The notes beneath the pieces are model-generated. The model saw only the letters and a list, made by a program, of their open reading frames with translations, did not search any database and was not told the DNA's origin. This document shows positions 23,188 through 35,428 of a stretch of 64,000 nt of DNA, piece after piece. This stretch comes from Mrakia gelida (lineage: Eukaryota; Basidiomycota; Tremellomycetes; Cystofilobasidiales; Mrakiaceae). Every line of letters begins with the position of its first letter. Positions within the stretch are counted from its first letter, which is position 1. A program made the translations under genes and the position numbers. The DNA lies in NCBI GenBank assembly GCA_024345305.1, contig BRON01000012.1, positions 496,001 through 560,000 on the forward strand. Reading direction: 5' to 3'.

Positions 23188-26100
23188 ATGGCTCTCGAAA
23201 TCTGTCCCCACTCATTCTCAACGGACCTCTCACCTCCTCGTCTGTGAGTTCCTGTCAGCATCTTCAAGGGAAGGGAAGGAACGAGGTCGAGGTTGAGCTC
23301 GCTCGCTTCTCCTTCCCTCCACGTCATGATTACTTTCTTCTTCCCTCCCCCTTCTTTCGCTTGTCGCTGATCCTCCCTCCTTTGGTACCCTCCTAGATCC
23401 CACGCCGTGCACCGAGAAGAATGTACCCTCTGTTTCGACGATCAGGTAAGCTCGAGGCCCTCTCCCTCTCGTTCCACCTCCACCACCTCTGCCGCCATCG
23501 TTGCCCTCGCCTCTTCCTCCCTCTTCTTTCGTTCCCATTTTAGACCTCACATCGAGCTAACACCCTTCTCACTATTCTTTCGTGTGCTGCGCTTTTCTAG
23601 GACCTCCCCTCCGGCGTGGACGTCTGCCTGACCTGTTTCAACGGCGGGTGTCCTTCGGAGGAACGACATCACGCTCGATCTCATTTCGAGAAGAGTGGGC
23701 ATCCTATGGTGGTCAATGTGAGGAGGGTGAAGAAGCCGGGGAAGGAAAGGGTGAGTGGGTTTGTTCGCTCTCGGGTTTGGGTGCTGGTGGGAAGGAGGGG
23801 GGAAGAGGGGAGGGAAGGGGAGGAGCAGGGAGATGGGGAGGTTTGAGAGGATGGAAGGGGGTTCTGCGAGCTTGGACTAGGTTCGGAAGACTGGAATGGG
23901 GTGGTAAGCGCTGTAGTAGACTATTGGCGGTCTCGAGCAGTTGAAGGGACCAGGAGAAAGGGAGCTGGGAGGAGCTGTTGAGCTCGGATCGAAGTCGAAG
24001 GAGGTCGAGCTCGACCTTGCCTCCTGCTTCGGTTTCTCGACCTCTCGACCCACCCTGAGCCTTGGAGAGCTCCTTCGCCTGCTATGTCTTAAGCATACAT
24101 CACCTCCGTCGTCTCGAAGCTCTCGCACGCCGTTCGGAGGTCGTAGAGCTCAAAGCTGACCTCTCGTCCCCTCCCTCCCTCTCCTTCACTCTCCAGGACG
24201 ACGAGGAACCGCCTCTCAAGAAGCTCGCCATCCTCGAAACTCGAGAGGAAGATCAGTACGATCATCATCTCTTCGTCAAATGTTACGCGTGTGGTGGTAT
24301 CGAGGTCCAGCAGACTCCCGAGGTCAGTTCGACTCCAAGCTCATCTCCTCCTCCTTCCCTCGCGAGCCCGAGCTGACCTCGTTCGCTTCTTGTTTCGTTC
24401 GCTCAGATCGAATCCGTCGTCAAGGGAATCATGGCTGCCAACTCGTCAGCTCGTCAGTCGGAAGTCAAGGCTTGGGAGGAGGACATCTTGCCCTGCGAGC
24501 ACACCCTCACGCTTCAGCAGGTCCCAGCTTACGAGGTCAAGTCAACAGGTCAGTTCGCTATTTTCTGTCTCTTTCTCTCTTTCGTCGCACGAACTGAACT
24601 CAAACGACTGTATTCCCTCCTCTCTAGGCGCCACCTGCTCCCGCTGCACTCTCAACGAGAACCTCTGGCTCTGCCTCACCTGTGGATCCCTCGGTTGCGG
24701 TCGAGCTCAATTCGGTGGAGTCGGAGGGAACGGTCATGGTGTTGGACACTTTGAGGAGACAGGTCATCCTCTCGCCGTCAAGCTCGGGACAATCACGGCT
24801 GAGGGAACGGCTGGTGAGTCTTGTCGTTCTGTTCGTTCGTTTTGACTTCGCGTCGCGTCGAGCTCACCACCTCCTTCAATCGCTCGTTGTCGCCTCAGAT
24901 ATATACTGCTACACCTGCAACGACGCCAAGGTCGATCCGGATCTCGCCTCTCATCTCGCCAACTTCGGGATCAACGTCATGAGCCAGACGAAGACGGAGA
25001 AGAGCATGACTGAGCTGGTTCGTTCAATTTCTCTTCCTTCCTTCCGCGTTTCTTCTAAACGGTCACTCGACGAGGCAGCTCGCTAGTAGATCCTGACCCT
25101 CGCTTCCTTTTTCACGCTTTTTCGTCACTGCAGCAAATCGAGCACAACCTCAAGTTCGACTTCACGATGACGGGCGACGACGGACAGGAGCTTCAGCCTC
25201 TCTACGGTCCTGGTCATACAGGTCTTCGAAACCTTGGGAACTCGTGCGTAAATAATCGTCTCGTCCTTCGTCGAACACCGTCGTCGTCGATTTCTCTCGT
25301 TCCTCCCTCACTCGCTCGCTGACCTTCGACGCGTCTTCCTCCCCTCCCGTTCCTTTGCATCGCTTCCTCAGCTGCTACCTCGCCTCCACCATCCAAACTC
25401 TCTTCTCCCTCCCCTCCTTCCAATACGCCTACACCCAAGCCTCTCGCTCCCACACCGCTACCTGCACCCTCCCTCCCGACACCTGCATCCAGTGCCAGAT
25501 GAGGAAGATCGGAGACGGTCTGCTTTCGGGACGATACTCTCAGCCAAAGACGAACGGAGAGGTGAACCAGGATGGGATCAAGCCGACGGGTCTGAAGGCC
25601 CTCGTGGGGAAGGGTCACGAGGAGTTCGCTAGTATGAGGCAGCAAGGTGGGTTTTGCGTTCGAGCTTCGAGGTTGAGGAGAACGCGTCGAGTTCGAAACG
25701 AAGCGACGACTGATCCCTTCCCGTTTCCAATCATTTCTTTCTCGCAGACGCCGAAGAGTTCCTCCAACACCTCCTCAAAGTCCTTCGCGCCGACGCTTCC
25801 AAACGCAACCTCCCTCCCGGTTCCGGCGAACCCACCGATGTCTTTCGCTTCGGACTCGAGCAGCGTCTCCAGTGCACCTCCTGCCTCGGAGTCCGCTACC
25901 GAGTCGACGGTCAAGATCTCATCTCCCTTCCTGTGGATGCCGTGGAGGTTGGGAAGCTCGAGGATGGGAGGACGGAGTGGAAGGCGGTGGAGTTGATGGA
26001 TTGTTTGGGGAGGGGGTTGGCGGAGGAGGAGTTGAGCGAGTATCAGTGTCCGAGGTGTGAGAGGAACGTTAGGGCTGTTAAGTGAGTACCTTCTGGAGGT

Positions 26101-27542
26101 GATTGGGAACTTGGCCCGGGTGGAAGGAGGGAGGGAGAAAGGGGGAGAGGGAGCAGGGAAGGGTTGAGCGAACGGCGACGCGAAGAACTGACGCGACTTA
26201 CCCCTCTTTCCTTTTCGTTTCCAGGCAGACTCGATTCGCCACCTTCCCCGATGTCCTCGTCATTCACATGAAGAAGTTCCAACTCGTCGGATGGGTTCCT
26301 CAGAAGCTTGGTTCGTCCTCGCTCTCTTCCTTCGTTTCGTCGCGTCTCCCTCGCTCACCATCCCTCCCTCCTTCCTTCTTTTCGTTTGGTCTCTCAGACA
26401 TCCCCGTCAAGGTCGGAGACATACTTAAGCTCGACAACTGGCTCGGAACCGGTCTCAAGGAGGGAGAGGTCGCTCTTCCTGAGGACTCGAAACCAGGTTC
26501 GTTCCCTCCGCTTCGACGCGTCGTCCTGTTCCTTCTCGAAACCGCTCGCTGACAGGGCCTGATTTGATTCGATCAATAGCTGTTCCTGGTCTTCCCGAGT
26601 TCAGTCAAGCTGCGATGAACATGCTCGAAGGGATGGGCTTCCCTGCTGTTCGATGCCAAAGAGCCTTGCTCGCGACTGGAAACTCAGACGGAGAGGCTGC
26701 CATGGAGTGGCTGTTCGCTCACATGGATGATGCAGGTGAGCCGATCTCCGTCTACTGCTCGCGAATTCTCTGAACGCGTGAGCTTCATTTCGTTGCCTCG
26801 GGACTGACCACGACTCTCGCTCTTCCTTCGTTCGTTTACAGACATCGACGATCCCATCGTTCCTCCCTCGGCTTCAGGAGCAGCTCCCTCCTCCTCCTCG
26901 GCTGGTCCCACGTCAGATCAGATTGCCATGCTTGCAGATATGGGTTTCTCAGCTGCTCAAGCTCGGAAAGCGTTCAAGGAAACTGTTCGTCCTGTCGGGG
27001 CGCTCTTCGTTGTTCCGTTTCGACCTCGATCTGACGTCTTTCCTTTCTTTGTTCTCGTTGCCTTGTAGGGCGGAGACGCCGACTCAGCCGTCGAATGGCT
27101 CTTCTCGAACCCCGACGACCCAGGAGAGGAGGAAGAAGCACCTGCTCCCGTCGTCGCTGCTCCCGTCGCTTCCTCGTCTGGCGCTCAACCGACCGTTGCT
27201 GAGATCCACGGAGGATCGTCGACACTTCCTGCTACCTACCGACTCAAGGCCTTTATCTCGCACAAGGGCCCTTCGGTTCACTCTGGGTGAGTTGATCGCC
27301 TACTGTTCTTCGTGGCGGTCTCGAGGCGCGTCGTCCCTCCCGAAAGAGCTTCGCGTGCTGACCCGATATTCCATCCGACTGCTCCGACGAACGACAGACA
27401 CTACGTCGCTACCATCGAGAACTCGGAGGCTGGATCGGTGCTGTTCAACGACGAGAAGGTCGTCAAGAGCGAGGGAGCTGCTCACGAGGCGTCGAAGGAG
27501 CTCGCGTACCTCTATGTATTTGAGAAGATTCTGAAGGAGTAG
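23188..27542 (+). CDS. UBP14: ubiquitin C-terminal hydrolase Ubp14/USP5 (isopeptidase T)
   Basis: Starts MALEICPHSF at 23188 and runs through about twelve exons. Domains in order: an N-terminal variant zinc finger (HREECTLCFDDQ, VCLTCFNGGC), the ZnF-UBP domain (EDILPCEHTLTL, ATCSRCTLNENLWLCL, GCGRAQFGG, GHPLAVKLGT, IYCYTCND), the USP Cys box GLRNLGNSCYLAS (Cys codon 25373-25375, next to an intron), QQDAEEFLQHLL, a zinc-binding CTSC/CPRC pair, and two UBA domains (NMLEGMGFPAVRCQRAL and IAMLADMGFSAAQARKAF). The His box HSGHYVA is split by an intron. It ends EKILKE at 27542. This is the full family architecture. The enzyme disassembles free polyubiquitin chains from the unanchored end and recycles ubiquitin. 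Convergent with TSR2. Confidence 0.95.
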
Positions 27543-27720
27543 GAGGTGGTTGATTGTTCGTTGATGAATCTAATGACAGTGCTCAGGCTTTTGCTCGAGA
27601 GCTGAGGGAAAGACCTGGTGAAAGGTGATGAACGACGCGCTCAAGCTCTCACGCTTCGCTCTCGCTCGAGACCACGTTCTTCAGATTCCCCTTCCATCAA
27701 TCCAAACGCCCAGCAAAAGA

Positions 27721-28404
27721 TTATCGTCCACCCTTCTTCCCCTTCTTAACCATCGTGAACCCATCATCGTCCACCTCAGGCTCAGCCCTCCTCTCGACCA
27801 GAGCAGGAGCAGCCGCCTCCTCCTCAACTCCCTCCATCCTCTCTCCTCCAGCTCCTCCCTCAGCCTCATCATCACTCCCACTCTCACTATCACTCCCATC
27901 ATCATCCTCCCCCTCCGCATCCGCTCCCTTCGAAGCAACAACCTTCTTCTTCCCCATCCTCCCCTCCTCCTCCTCAAGCTTCACAATCTCCACCTCCAGC
28001 CCCCGACTCGCATCCGACCAAAGCTGCAACAACCTCTTTGCAATCATCACAGGCGAGTCGTCCTCGAGATCGATGGAGAACTCATCCAGAATGATGTCGT
28101 ACAGGATGTCGGCGAGGGAATCGAGGTCGAGTCCTGTTGGAGGAGGGATCAGGCCCGTTGAGGCTGAGGGAGTTGTTGCTGAGGAAGCAGTGGTGAGAGC
28201 GGCTTTGTCCTCGAATTCGTCGACGATGGTGGAGATAAACCAAACTCGCTTTTCGGCGGAGTCGTCCCCGCCCCACTGCTCTGCTACGGCGAGACGAAGT
28301 GCGGGCCAGAGGTGGAAGAGGGACCAGACTCCTCGAGCGAAGAGGAGGATCGTGGGGGAGGTGGGAGGAGTGGTGGTGGAGGCGGGAGCTGAGGGAGCGG
28401 ACAT
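27721..28404 (-). CDS. TSR2: Tsr2, chaperone of ribosomal protein eS26
   Basis: Single-exon gene of 227 residues, rare here because most neighbours are spliced. The conserved N-terminal half reads FARGVWSLFHLWPALRLAV and AEQWGGDDSAEKR, including the WGG motif that names the domain. It continues FISTIVDEF and DLADILYDIILDEF-type helices (present as LDSLADILYDIILDEFSID). An acidic Asp/Glu/Ser-rich stretch follows, then a short basic end (DDDGFTMVKKGKKGGR). Tsr2 escorts newly imported eS26 in the nucleus to the 90S pre-ribosome and is needed for 20S pre-rRNA maturation. The acidic tail is the segment known to loosen eS26 from importins. Start chosen at the only ATG before the conserved region. 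Confidence 0.93.
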   Translation of the reverse strand: MSAPSAPASTTTPPTSPTILLFARGVWSLFHLWPALRLAVAEQWGGDDSAEKRVWFISTIVDEFEDKAALTTASSATTPSASTGLIPPPTGLDLDSLADILYDIILDEFSIDLEDDSPVMIAKRLLQLWSDASRGLEVEIVKLEEEEGRMGKKKVVASKGADAEGEDDDGSDSESGSDDEAEGGAGGERMEGVEEEAAAPALVERRAEPEVDDDGFTMVKKGKKGGR

Positions 28405-29279
28405 GGTGGAGGGAGGGTGGATCTGATTGAGACGAGGAGGAGCTAGAAGTCAGCGAGGAGATGATGAGGCTGAGGAGGGGGAGGTGCGTCGACGGGGAAG
28501 GAAGGAGCGTTGAGGTTGAGCTCTTGACGAGTGCCTCAAGCACCTCTCGACCAGCTCCGAGAGTTCGGAAAGCTGTTCTTGTGCTTCACATCCATCTTCG
28601 GCACCGATTCCAGTTCAAGAAAGGGAGCTGAAAGTGTTCTAAGTCAAAAAGAGAGCTCGGACGAACCTGGAGGGAGTGAGTTGAGGTTGGGAGCTCGTTC
28701 GACGAGGAGGGAAGGCCGAGAAGAAAAAGGTTTCTGCAAAGTAGAGATGTATAGCGAGGTCAGCTCGTAACCTAGTGAGCGTGGGAAGAAGATGAGAAGA
28801 GAACTGACGGGCTAGAGGAGGGGTCGAAGGTGGGAGGAAGGAGAGGTCGAGCTCACATTTTCAGATTCAAGCTCCCCGACCCTCTGCGACTGCGTGAGAG
28901 AGTAATCAACGCCTCAGCATTTTTTCGGAACTTGATTCTCGTCAAGAATCAGTCTCATCTAGATCCTGAGCTTTCGTGCTGCAAATTTTGCCTCCGAGGG
29001 CAGCAGAAAAGGAGGGAAGAAGGAACGGTGACGCGCGAACCGCAAAGCTGACCGTCCTTCTCCTCCCTCCTCCTTTCCTCCCAACCAGATCTCGATCCGA
29101 GCTACCATGCTCTGAAACCCGAGCTCCACCCCAATCTCCTCTTGTCACCACGCTTCTCTGCGGTCATTTCGGCAGACCAGAAGACCGCGGGTTCGGCTCA
29201 GAACTCGATTGGCCAAGGTCGCAGCCAAATCGAGCGACCTTCTTCGTCTCGATTTTGACCTTGTTTCCTCCCAACGCCC
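28405..29279. promoter_or_regulatory. divergent promoter region, TSR2 / calmodulin
   Basis: About 875 bases between divergent starts, the longest clean promoter in the window. I see intron-like signals on + (GTCAGCTCG near 28760; a GCTGACC near 29045 with pyrimidine-rich sequence after it), which suggests the calmodulin mRNA may have a spliced leader. No open frame here has a recognisable domain. Confidence 0.5.
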
Positions 29280-30833
29280 ATGACTGCTAACCTCGTGAGT
29301 CGTTCAGAGGCTCCTCTAGGTACCCGGAAAGCTTCCGTTTGACTGACTGAGTTCCTTTACACTGCTCATCTTCCTCCATCTGCTCTCCAAACCGACGTCC
29401 TCCTCGAACTCGTCCTCCTTCACTTTCCTCGCCCTTCCCACCGTCATCGTGCCCGTTTTGCTCGCTCCTTCTCTATAGTCAGACGGTGAGTTGGATTGAG
29501 GACATGCTCCGGCCACTATCTTTCGAGAAACGAACGCTGACCTCGCTCTTCTCGTCGCTCTGCGTCTCTCAGAACAAATCGTTGGTGGGTGGTTTGGTCT
29601 CCCCTCCCTCTCGTTCGCAGCGACTGATTTGTATCTCTCCTCCTCCCTTGGCATATACGTGCTCACAGAATACAAAGAAGCCTTCTCGCTCTTCGACAAA
29701 GGTTCGTTCCCCGTCCATCCTCTGTCTTTTCCCACTCCTTGCTTCAATCTCCTCCCTCGACGATCGACCTTGCCGCTCTCTCTCGACGGCGCGTTCTCGC
29801 CGAATCTCTCAGACGTCTCGGATTCTTTCGAGGCTTAGCTCTTGTGGAGTAGGCGGACTGAAGGTTTTCAAGCGCTCGACGCTGTAGTGTTGGTGGGGGA
29901 GTCTCACAGGAATAGCTCGTCTCGCGGCCTCGACTGGCTCGTCTGCTTTCGCTCGTCCGACGCGTCGGCTCATGCTGACCTTGTTATTTCCTCCTCCTTC
30001 GTCAGATGGAGACGGCACCATCAGCGCACAGGAGCTAGGGACGGTTATGAAGTCTCTGGGACAGCGTCCGACGGAGCAAGAGCTACTAGAGATGGTCAAA
30101 GAGGCCGACGTGAACAAATCGGGAAACATCGACTTCACTGTGAGTGCTCGTTTTCCGCTTCCCTTCATTCGACCTTCCTCTGAAGAGTCGAGGCTGATAT
30201 TACTCTCTCTCTTGCAGGAATTCGTCGGGATGATGACTCGAAACCGGAAGGAGGTTGATTGGGATACGGAGATCCGCGAAGCGTTCAACGTCTTCGACAG
30301 GAACGGGGACGGAACCATCTCTGCTCCAGAGCTGAAGTGAGTATTTTCGTGTTTCTAACCGTCAACGAGATCCGCTGTCTGACTGGCGCCGTCGAGCTGT
30401 CCGGAGGACTCGTCGTTATGAAGACGCGTCGCTGACGTCTTCTTCGTTCCTTTTCCTCGAACGCAGAGTCGTCATGGTGAACCTCGGTACGTTACTCAGA
30501 CATATATCTCATTTTTCGGTCGTGCTTTAACAACTAAGCTGGTGCTCTCGTCTGCGAGCGGACGACACAGGTCAATCACGACCGCGAGACTAACGTACCT
30601 CGACCCTCCCTTTCTTATTCCCCCTGTCTCTCCAGGAGAGAAAGTGACGCTAGAGGAGGTCGAAGAGATGATCAAGGAAGCAGATCTTGACGGCGATGGT
30701 ATAATCAACTACGAAGTGAGTCCCGGCCCTCCTCGAAGACGCGTCGCCGACCCTTCGCACATGTCAGTCTGATGAGCTCGCTCTCCTCCTTCTTCCCTTT
30801 TCGCAGGAATTCGTCAAGATGATGAAAAGCTAG
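29280..30833 (+). CDS. CMD1: calmodulin, nine coding exons including 7-nt and 12-nt microexons
   Basis: The exons I assemble are 29280-29294, 29479-29485 (7 nt), 29573-29584 (12 nt), 29669-29701, 30006-30139, 30218-30336, 30467-30486 (20 nt), 30636-30715 and 30807-30833. They total 447 nt, exactly 148 residues plus stop. The N-terminus reads [20 protein letters not shown] only if both microexons are included. All four EF-hands have full 12-residue loops: [36 protein letters not shown] and [12 protein letters not shown]. Calmodulin is the main cytosolic Ca2+ sensor; it activates calcineurin (whose B subunit is encoded 14 kb downstream) and CaM kinases. Compared with vertebrate calmodulin the central linker and loop 2 are diverged but complete. 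All introns have GT-AG ends. Confidence 0.95.
29479..29485 (+). other. 7-nt microexon of calmodulin
   Basis: TCAGACG lies between CTATAG and GTGAGTTGG. With the next 12-nt exon it supplies the SDEQIVE part of the first helix. Confidence 0.88.
29573..29584 (+). other. 12-nt microexon of calmodulin
   Basis: AACAAATCGTTG lies between a TCTCAG acceptor and a GTGGGT donor. It encodes most of EQIVE of the universally conserved calmodulin N-terminal helix. Confidence 0.88.
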
Positions 30834-31136
30834 TCCCTTTTATCGACGGGAGAATCTGGTGTACGAGGGGAAGGAAGGAGGGGTAACGAACGATCTCTAG
30901 AATCCGATCTTAATGTCTTGCAACGACTCTCTCCCTTCTCTTCCCCTCTCCGACTGAGGGAAGGATTTGAACAAACCAAAATATGCATTACCAAGATAGA
31001 TGAATAAGAAAAGTGCGAACCCATGCAGAGCTAACCAACGAGAACGAGCAAAAGCGAGGGAGGGGGAGATGTAGAGCAAAGCGTGAGCGAGTCCGTCGAC
31101 GATGAAAAGCGAATGCAAATGCAAAGATGTAAGAGA
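30834..31136. other. convergent intergenic region
   Basis: About 300 bases between the calmodulin and GH16 stop codons, presumably two 3' untranslated regions. No gene is seen. Confidence 0.55.
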
Positions 31137-33159
31137 TTAGATGAAAATAGCCAAAGTTCCCAGGAGAGCAGCTACCAGCGCTGCTGTCTTCATGCTAGGC
31201 GAGGTCTTTCCGGCGGCTCCGAGGAGGGTGGAGAGCGACGTGACGGAGACGTACTGTTTGCGAACGATCGTCGAAGGGATACGAGCGAAGGTCAGATTCG
31301 TGGCTTCGGTGGAGTCAACGAGGTAGAGGGGAGTTCAAGAGAAAGAGGGACTTACAGGGATGTTCGAGGTATCGTTGGTGAGAGCGTAAACGTAGGATTG
31401 CGAGGTGGAGTTGACGAGATCGGCTTGGGTGGGAGAGCAGGTCACGGCGACGGATGCGAGCTGAACGGCGTAGTAACCTGGCGAAAATCGAGGAAGGAGA
31501 GTCGTCAATTACTGGGAGTAGAGGCGACTCGTTCGTAGAGCCACAAAGCGACGGAACTAGCAGGAGAAGGGTCGATGAGGGAAGAACGCGACGAACCTTG
31601 GTTGACGAACTCGTCCGTCGAGTAATCGATGTACCCTCCAGCCCAGTCGATCGTTCCCTGAGCCGACGATGAGATACCAGCGGGCCAGATGGAGAGCTGT
31701 ACTCGAGAAGGGGTGGAAGGGTACTTGCTGTGAAAGCGACGAAGAAGAGAACGAGGAGACACGTCAGAATTGGGATACGAGAGGTCAAGGAAGAGGGAAG
31801 GAGCTTACTACTGCGACCCGTCCTCGGAGAGAGTGCTAGCCTTAGTGATGGTAGTGGTGATGTTTCTGAAGAGGAGGGAAGAGCGAAGGCAAGGAGTCAG
31901 ACGACGAGTCTTCGCTCGAACGAACGCGAGCGAGCGACAGAAGCAACTCACCCGTCGACACTCCACTGGATCTGATCCGGCTGCCAGTCGATGGTGTAGT
32001 CATGGTAGACGTTATGCGTGTCCTCGAGACCGGTGATGGTATCACTCACGCCCGCCGAGTAGTTTGCGTTTCCCATCCAGAAGTAGTTGGTTTGGTACTC
32101 GGTCGTCTGGGTTCCAGGCATTTCGACGTCGATCTCGTCCTTCACGTCGGACATAGTGATGAAAGCGGTGACCTGGTGAAGCACGAGGGAACTTGGAGGT
32201 CAGCTCCCGAGGAGGAAAGAGAGGAAACGGCGAAGAGAGGGACGAAGGGAAGCAAGAGAACGAACGACTCCAGCTGCCGACGAAGTCTTCAGTCGAGCGG
32301 TGATGGTTCCGTAGTGGACGTATCTCGTAGAGGAGATCTTGGTACCACCTGCAAGGACGAACAAGATACCGAAAGAAGGTCAGCAAGAGCAGGAAACAGC
32401 GCACGAGGAACCGCTCGCGGTCGTTCCCTTCAGGCGCAGGCGAGGAAAGAGCCTGGTCTAAGAGCAGAGGACCACGAACCATTATCTGCTGTGAGGGTCA
32501 AAACAGCCTCCGAACCAGTCGAGAGAACGGTTCCCTTGTCTACGACCCAGTCATACGCAGTTGCGTTCCCGTTGTACGACGTCGCGTTGGTTTGGATCCG
32601 AGAGAGGTCGGAGAAAGTGTAGGTGTTGGGAAGGCAGAGCGGGGCGGGAGCGCAGGACTGGGGAGTGTTTGAGTACAGAGCTTTATGAGGGTGAAGTAAG
32701 GGAGGGAAGGAAGGTAGGGGGCGGAGGAGGAGGGAAGAACGAAGGAGTTGTTTGGTGAGCTTCAGCGTCTCTCCTCCTCCTTCGAGACCCAGTGACGGCT
32801 AGCGAGAGAAGATCTTTCGACTCACGATTGCATCCTCCGAGACAAAAAGGTCCTGTTGATCCACAGAATCCGTACTCTAGAAGGAGGGAAGGAGAGGGAA
32901 GGAAGGGAGGGTTGAGCGAACTGACTTGGCGAGAACAACGAGCTCAACAACAACCACCCTCTTCCCTTTGTCCCTCCCTCCCTTGCTCGAACGGATGGAA
33001 AGGGCAAGAATGTCACTCACCTGAGCAGCATGGCGCTGTCGAAGTGCAAGCTGCGAGTCCTACTCCACAGGCCTGTCCCTGGGCTGAGACGGTCGACGCC
33101 AGCGAGGAGAACAGGAGAAGAGACGCGACGAGGAGGGTCGAGGATTGACGGGAAGCCAT
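31137..33159 (-). CDS. CRH1: Crh-type GH16 chitin-glucan transglycosylase with CBM18 and GPI signal
   Basis: Starts at 33159 with a signal peptide (MASRQSSTLLVASLLLFSSL, cleavage after ...VSAQ). Then comes a cysteine-rich chitin-binding module of CBM18 type (ACGVGLAACTSTAPCCS, EYGFCGSTGPFCLGGC across introns), followed by QSCAPAPLCLPNTYTFSDL. The GH16 active site is DEIDVEMPG (DExDxE; both catalytic Glu and the Asp present) at about 32.13 kb. Flanking blocks are YVHYGTITARLKTSSAAG, YQTNYFWMGN and HDYTIDWQPDQIQWSVDG. It ends with a hydrophobic GPI-attachment-like tail (TAALVAALLGTLAIFI). Crh enzymes link chitin to beta-1,6 or beta-1,3 glucan at the cell surface. Family members mostly have DEIDIEW-type motifs; the MPG here is a mild variant. 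The paralogue number in this genome is unknown, so the symbol is by family. Confidence 0.92.
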
Positions 33160-33375
33160 CTTTGAACGGGCGAAGGGAGGGGGGTGGGAAAGGAGTGTAG
33201 AGCCGAGTCGAGGGAGTGGGGGGAGAGAGAGCGAAGGGTTGAGCTAGAGAGATACGAGATGAGCTGGGAGGGAAGGAGGAGAAATGTAGTTAGGGGAGAG
33301 GAAGGAGAAAAGGTCCAAGCTGAAAGGGGATTTCGTCGATCGTTTGATGAGCTCGAATTCCCTTCCTTCCCTTTC
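33160..33375. promoter_or_regulatory. short divergent promoter, CRH1 / SWT1
   Basis: Only 216 bases separate the two start codons, so the two genes must share or interleave core promoters. The left side is purine-rich on + (pyrimidine-rich leader for CRH1). No TATA box is obvious. Confidence 0.5.
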
Positions 33376-35428
33376 ATGGGTTCCAAAACCATCACCCGCT
33401 CGAAAGCTAGGGATCTATACTTCCCCATGTCCTACGCGGACATTCATCCCGTGCACTCTCCCTACTCGCCGACAGGAGGAGGACCGGTCTCCATCGAGGT
33501 AGGAGGACTCTTCGAGGAGGAGGAGGTCGTCTCTGCGAATCCCTACGACGAGGAGATGGAATGGGACATCCCTTCCCAGCAGGATCCGAGGGAGCTTGGA
33601 AGGGATAGGTCCGTCTCTACGAGAGATGAGTCAAGTGCGGGTTGGACTGGGAGTGAGATGGAGTGGGAAACGACGAGTCATGAGCCTGGTGTGAGTCGTC
33701 CTTCTTCCTCCCACTCCTCTCGTTATGGGTCATCTTTCTTCGATGCTGCCTCCAGTATGACGAGAAGACGAACTCGCACGCTACACCTTCGCTCAAAGAT
33801 GGAGAGAGAGGTCTTCATTGCAGAGGGAAGACTCTGTACAAATGAGTTACTCCTCCCTCTCCTTTGAGCTCGAGCTCACCTCCCTCCTCCTTCCTTTCCC
33901 TCTCTCCCATCTTCTCTTTCACAGCAAGGATCCTCCCTTATCCTCTGCCTCGACACCAACACCCTAATCCGCCACCTTCCTCTCATCATCGCCCTCCACT
34001 CCCTCCTCCTCACTCATTCAGCCTCCTCCTCAACTCCTCCCCCAATCTCCTTCCTCATCTCGACGGTCGTGCTTGGGGAGCTCGATGGACTCAGATCCTC
34101 AAGGAAACCCGTCCAGTCGACCATTTCAACATCATCACCTTCAATCCACGCCAGCACGATTGGAACCCTAGCTCAGAGAGCGAACCATTGGCTGCTCGAC
34201 CAGAAGAGAAAGGAGCGAGTGGACGGATTTGGGAGAGGGATTTTCTTCGCGCGACCTCCGCCGAGCTCTGGACCTGTGAGTCTCGAGATCTCCTTCCACC
34301 CTTCCTGAATGCGTCGCTGACTCCAGGCAATCTTTTCTACGCGCTCAGGCTACCAACGACGACCGAATTCTCCAAACCGCCCTCCTCGTCCGCGCCATGC
34401 CCTCCTCGTCCGGTCAGCCTCCCCAGATCGTCCTTTGGACCTCCGACGTCAACTTTTCGCTTCAGAGCGAAGCCTCCGGTGTCGAGACGATGGGCTCCGG
34501 ATCAAGAATGGTCCCTCGTACCCCAATTGGAGTCCTACAGTTCCTAGGTTTTGCGAACGACGCGCCTCCTCCTCCTCCTCCTCGACCCTCCCAATCCCAT
34601 CACCTCCCTCCTCCACCTTCGTCGGTCGTCGTCGCGGGAGGATACGAAGGCGGAGATGGGATGGAGATCGACGATGATGCGGTTGCGTACAGCGAAGGAA
34701 GGGGAGGAGCTGAGGGAGCGTTGGATAGTTCAGCTCGAGGCTCGTTTCGTCGGACGCTCGAGGGATGTGTGCCTCTCGCGTTGGATCGTCGCCTCGCTGA
34801 TATCAGGAAGGTCAACTCAGCACTCCTCGACAATGCCGGCCTTCCCTCGGAACCTCCTCCTCGGTCATGGCGACTCGACGTGAGTTCGCGTTCAGGTTTG
34901 CTCTTCTTCTACGCGTCAAGTCTTTACTGATCTGAACATCTGCTCTCGTTCTTTGCTTTATATTCGCAGAAATGCTTCGACGCACTCAGCCGGATCTGGG
35001 GAAACGACAAAGGTCGCTGGGAAGGACGCGATCTTGGAGTCTTCCTGGATCGACGCACCTCCTCTCTACCTTCCACTCCCTCCTCCCCAACCACCCCTTC
35101 CAACGTCTCTATCCACGCTCCCCGCACCGCTCGGCCACCACCATCACCCTCCTTTCTCTCCTCATCACCACATCCTCCCTCACCGAAACACGTCCGAGAG
35201 GTTCTCCTCCCGATCCTCTCGTCGTTCTTCTCGGTTTCCGTCGCCTGGGCTGCTCCGAGTGAGGACGAGTGGGTGGAGGTGCTGAAGGCGGGAGAGATCG
35301 TTCTTGGAGGACCCGGCGGGAGGAGGTTCCTGGGCGACGGGAGTTGGAAGGAGGTGTTGGAGGGGATTGAGAAGGGGTGGGAGGAGGTGAAGGTCGTGAG
35401 GAGGAGGGAGATGGGGTCCGATGATTGA
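33376..35428 (+). CDS. SWT1: Swt1-like PIN-domain endoribonuclease
   Basis: Start at ATG 33376 (MGSKTITRSKARDLYFPMSY). The first exon is acidic and probably disordered. After an intron the PIN domain begins with ILCLDTNTLIRHLPL (first metal-binding Asp) and continues ISFLISTVVLGELDGLR (conserved Glu). After another intron come NDDRILQTALLVRAM and IVLWTSDVNFSL, giving the second acidic pair and the late Asp. The C-terminal exon (KCFDALSRIWGNDKGRW... AWAAPSEDEWVEVLKAG) matches the helical C-terminal domain found in Swt1. Swt1 is a nuclear-envelope-associated nuclease that trims faulty mRNPs at pores. A Gly/Pro-rich loop interrupts the region between them. Its four-acid PIN core looks complete, so activity is likely. 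Only 216 bases separate it from CRH1. Confidence 0.85.
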
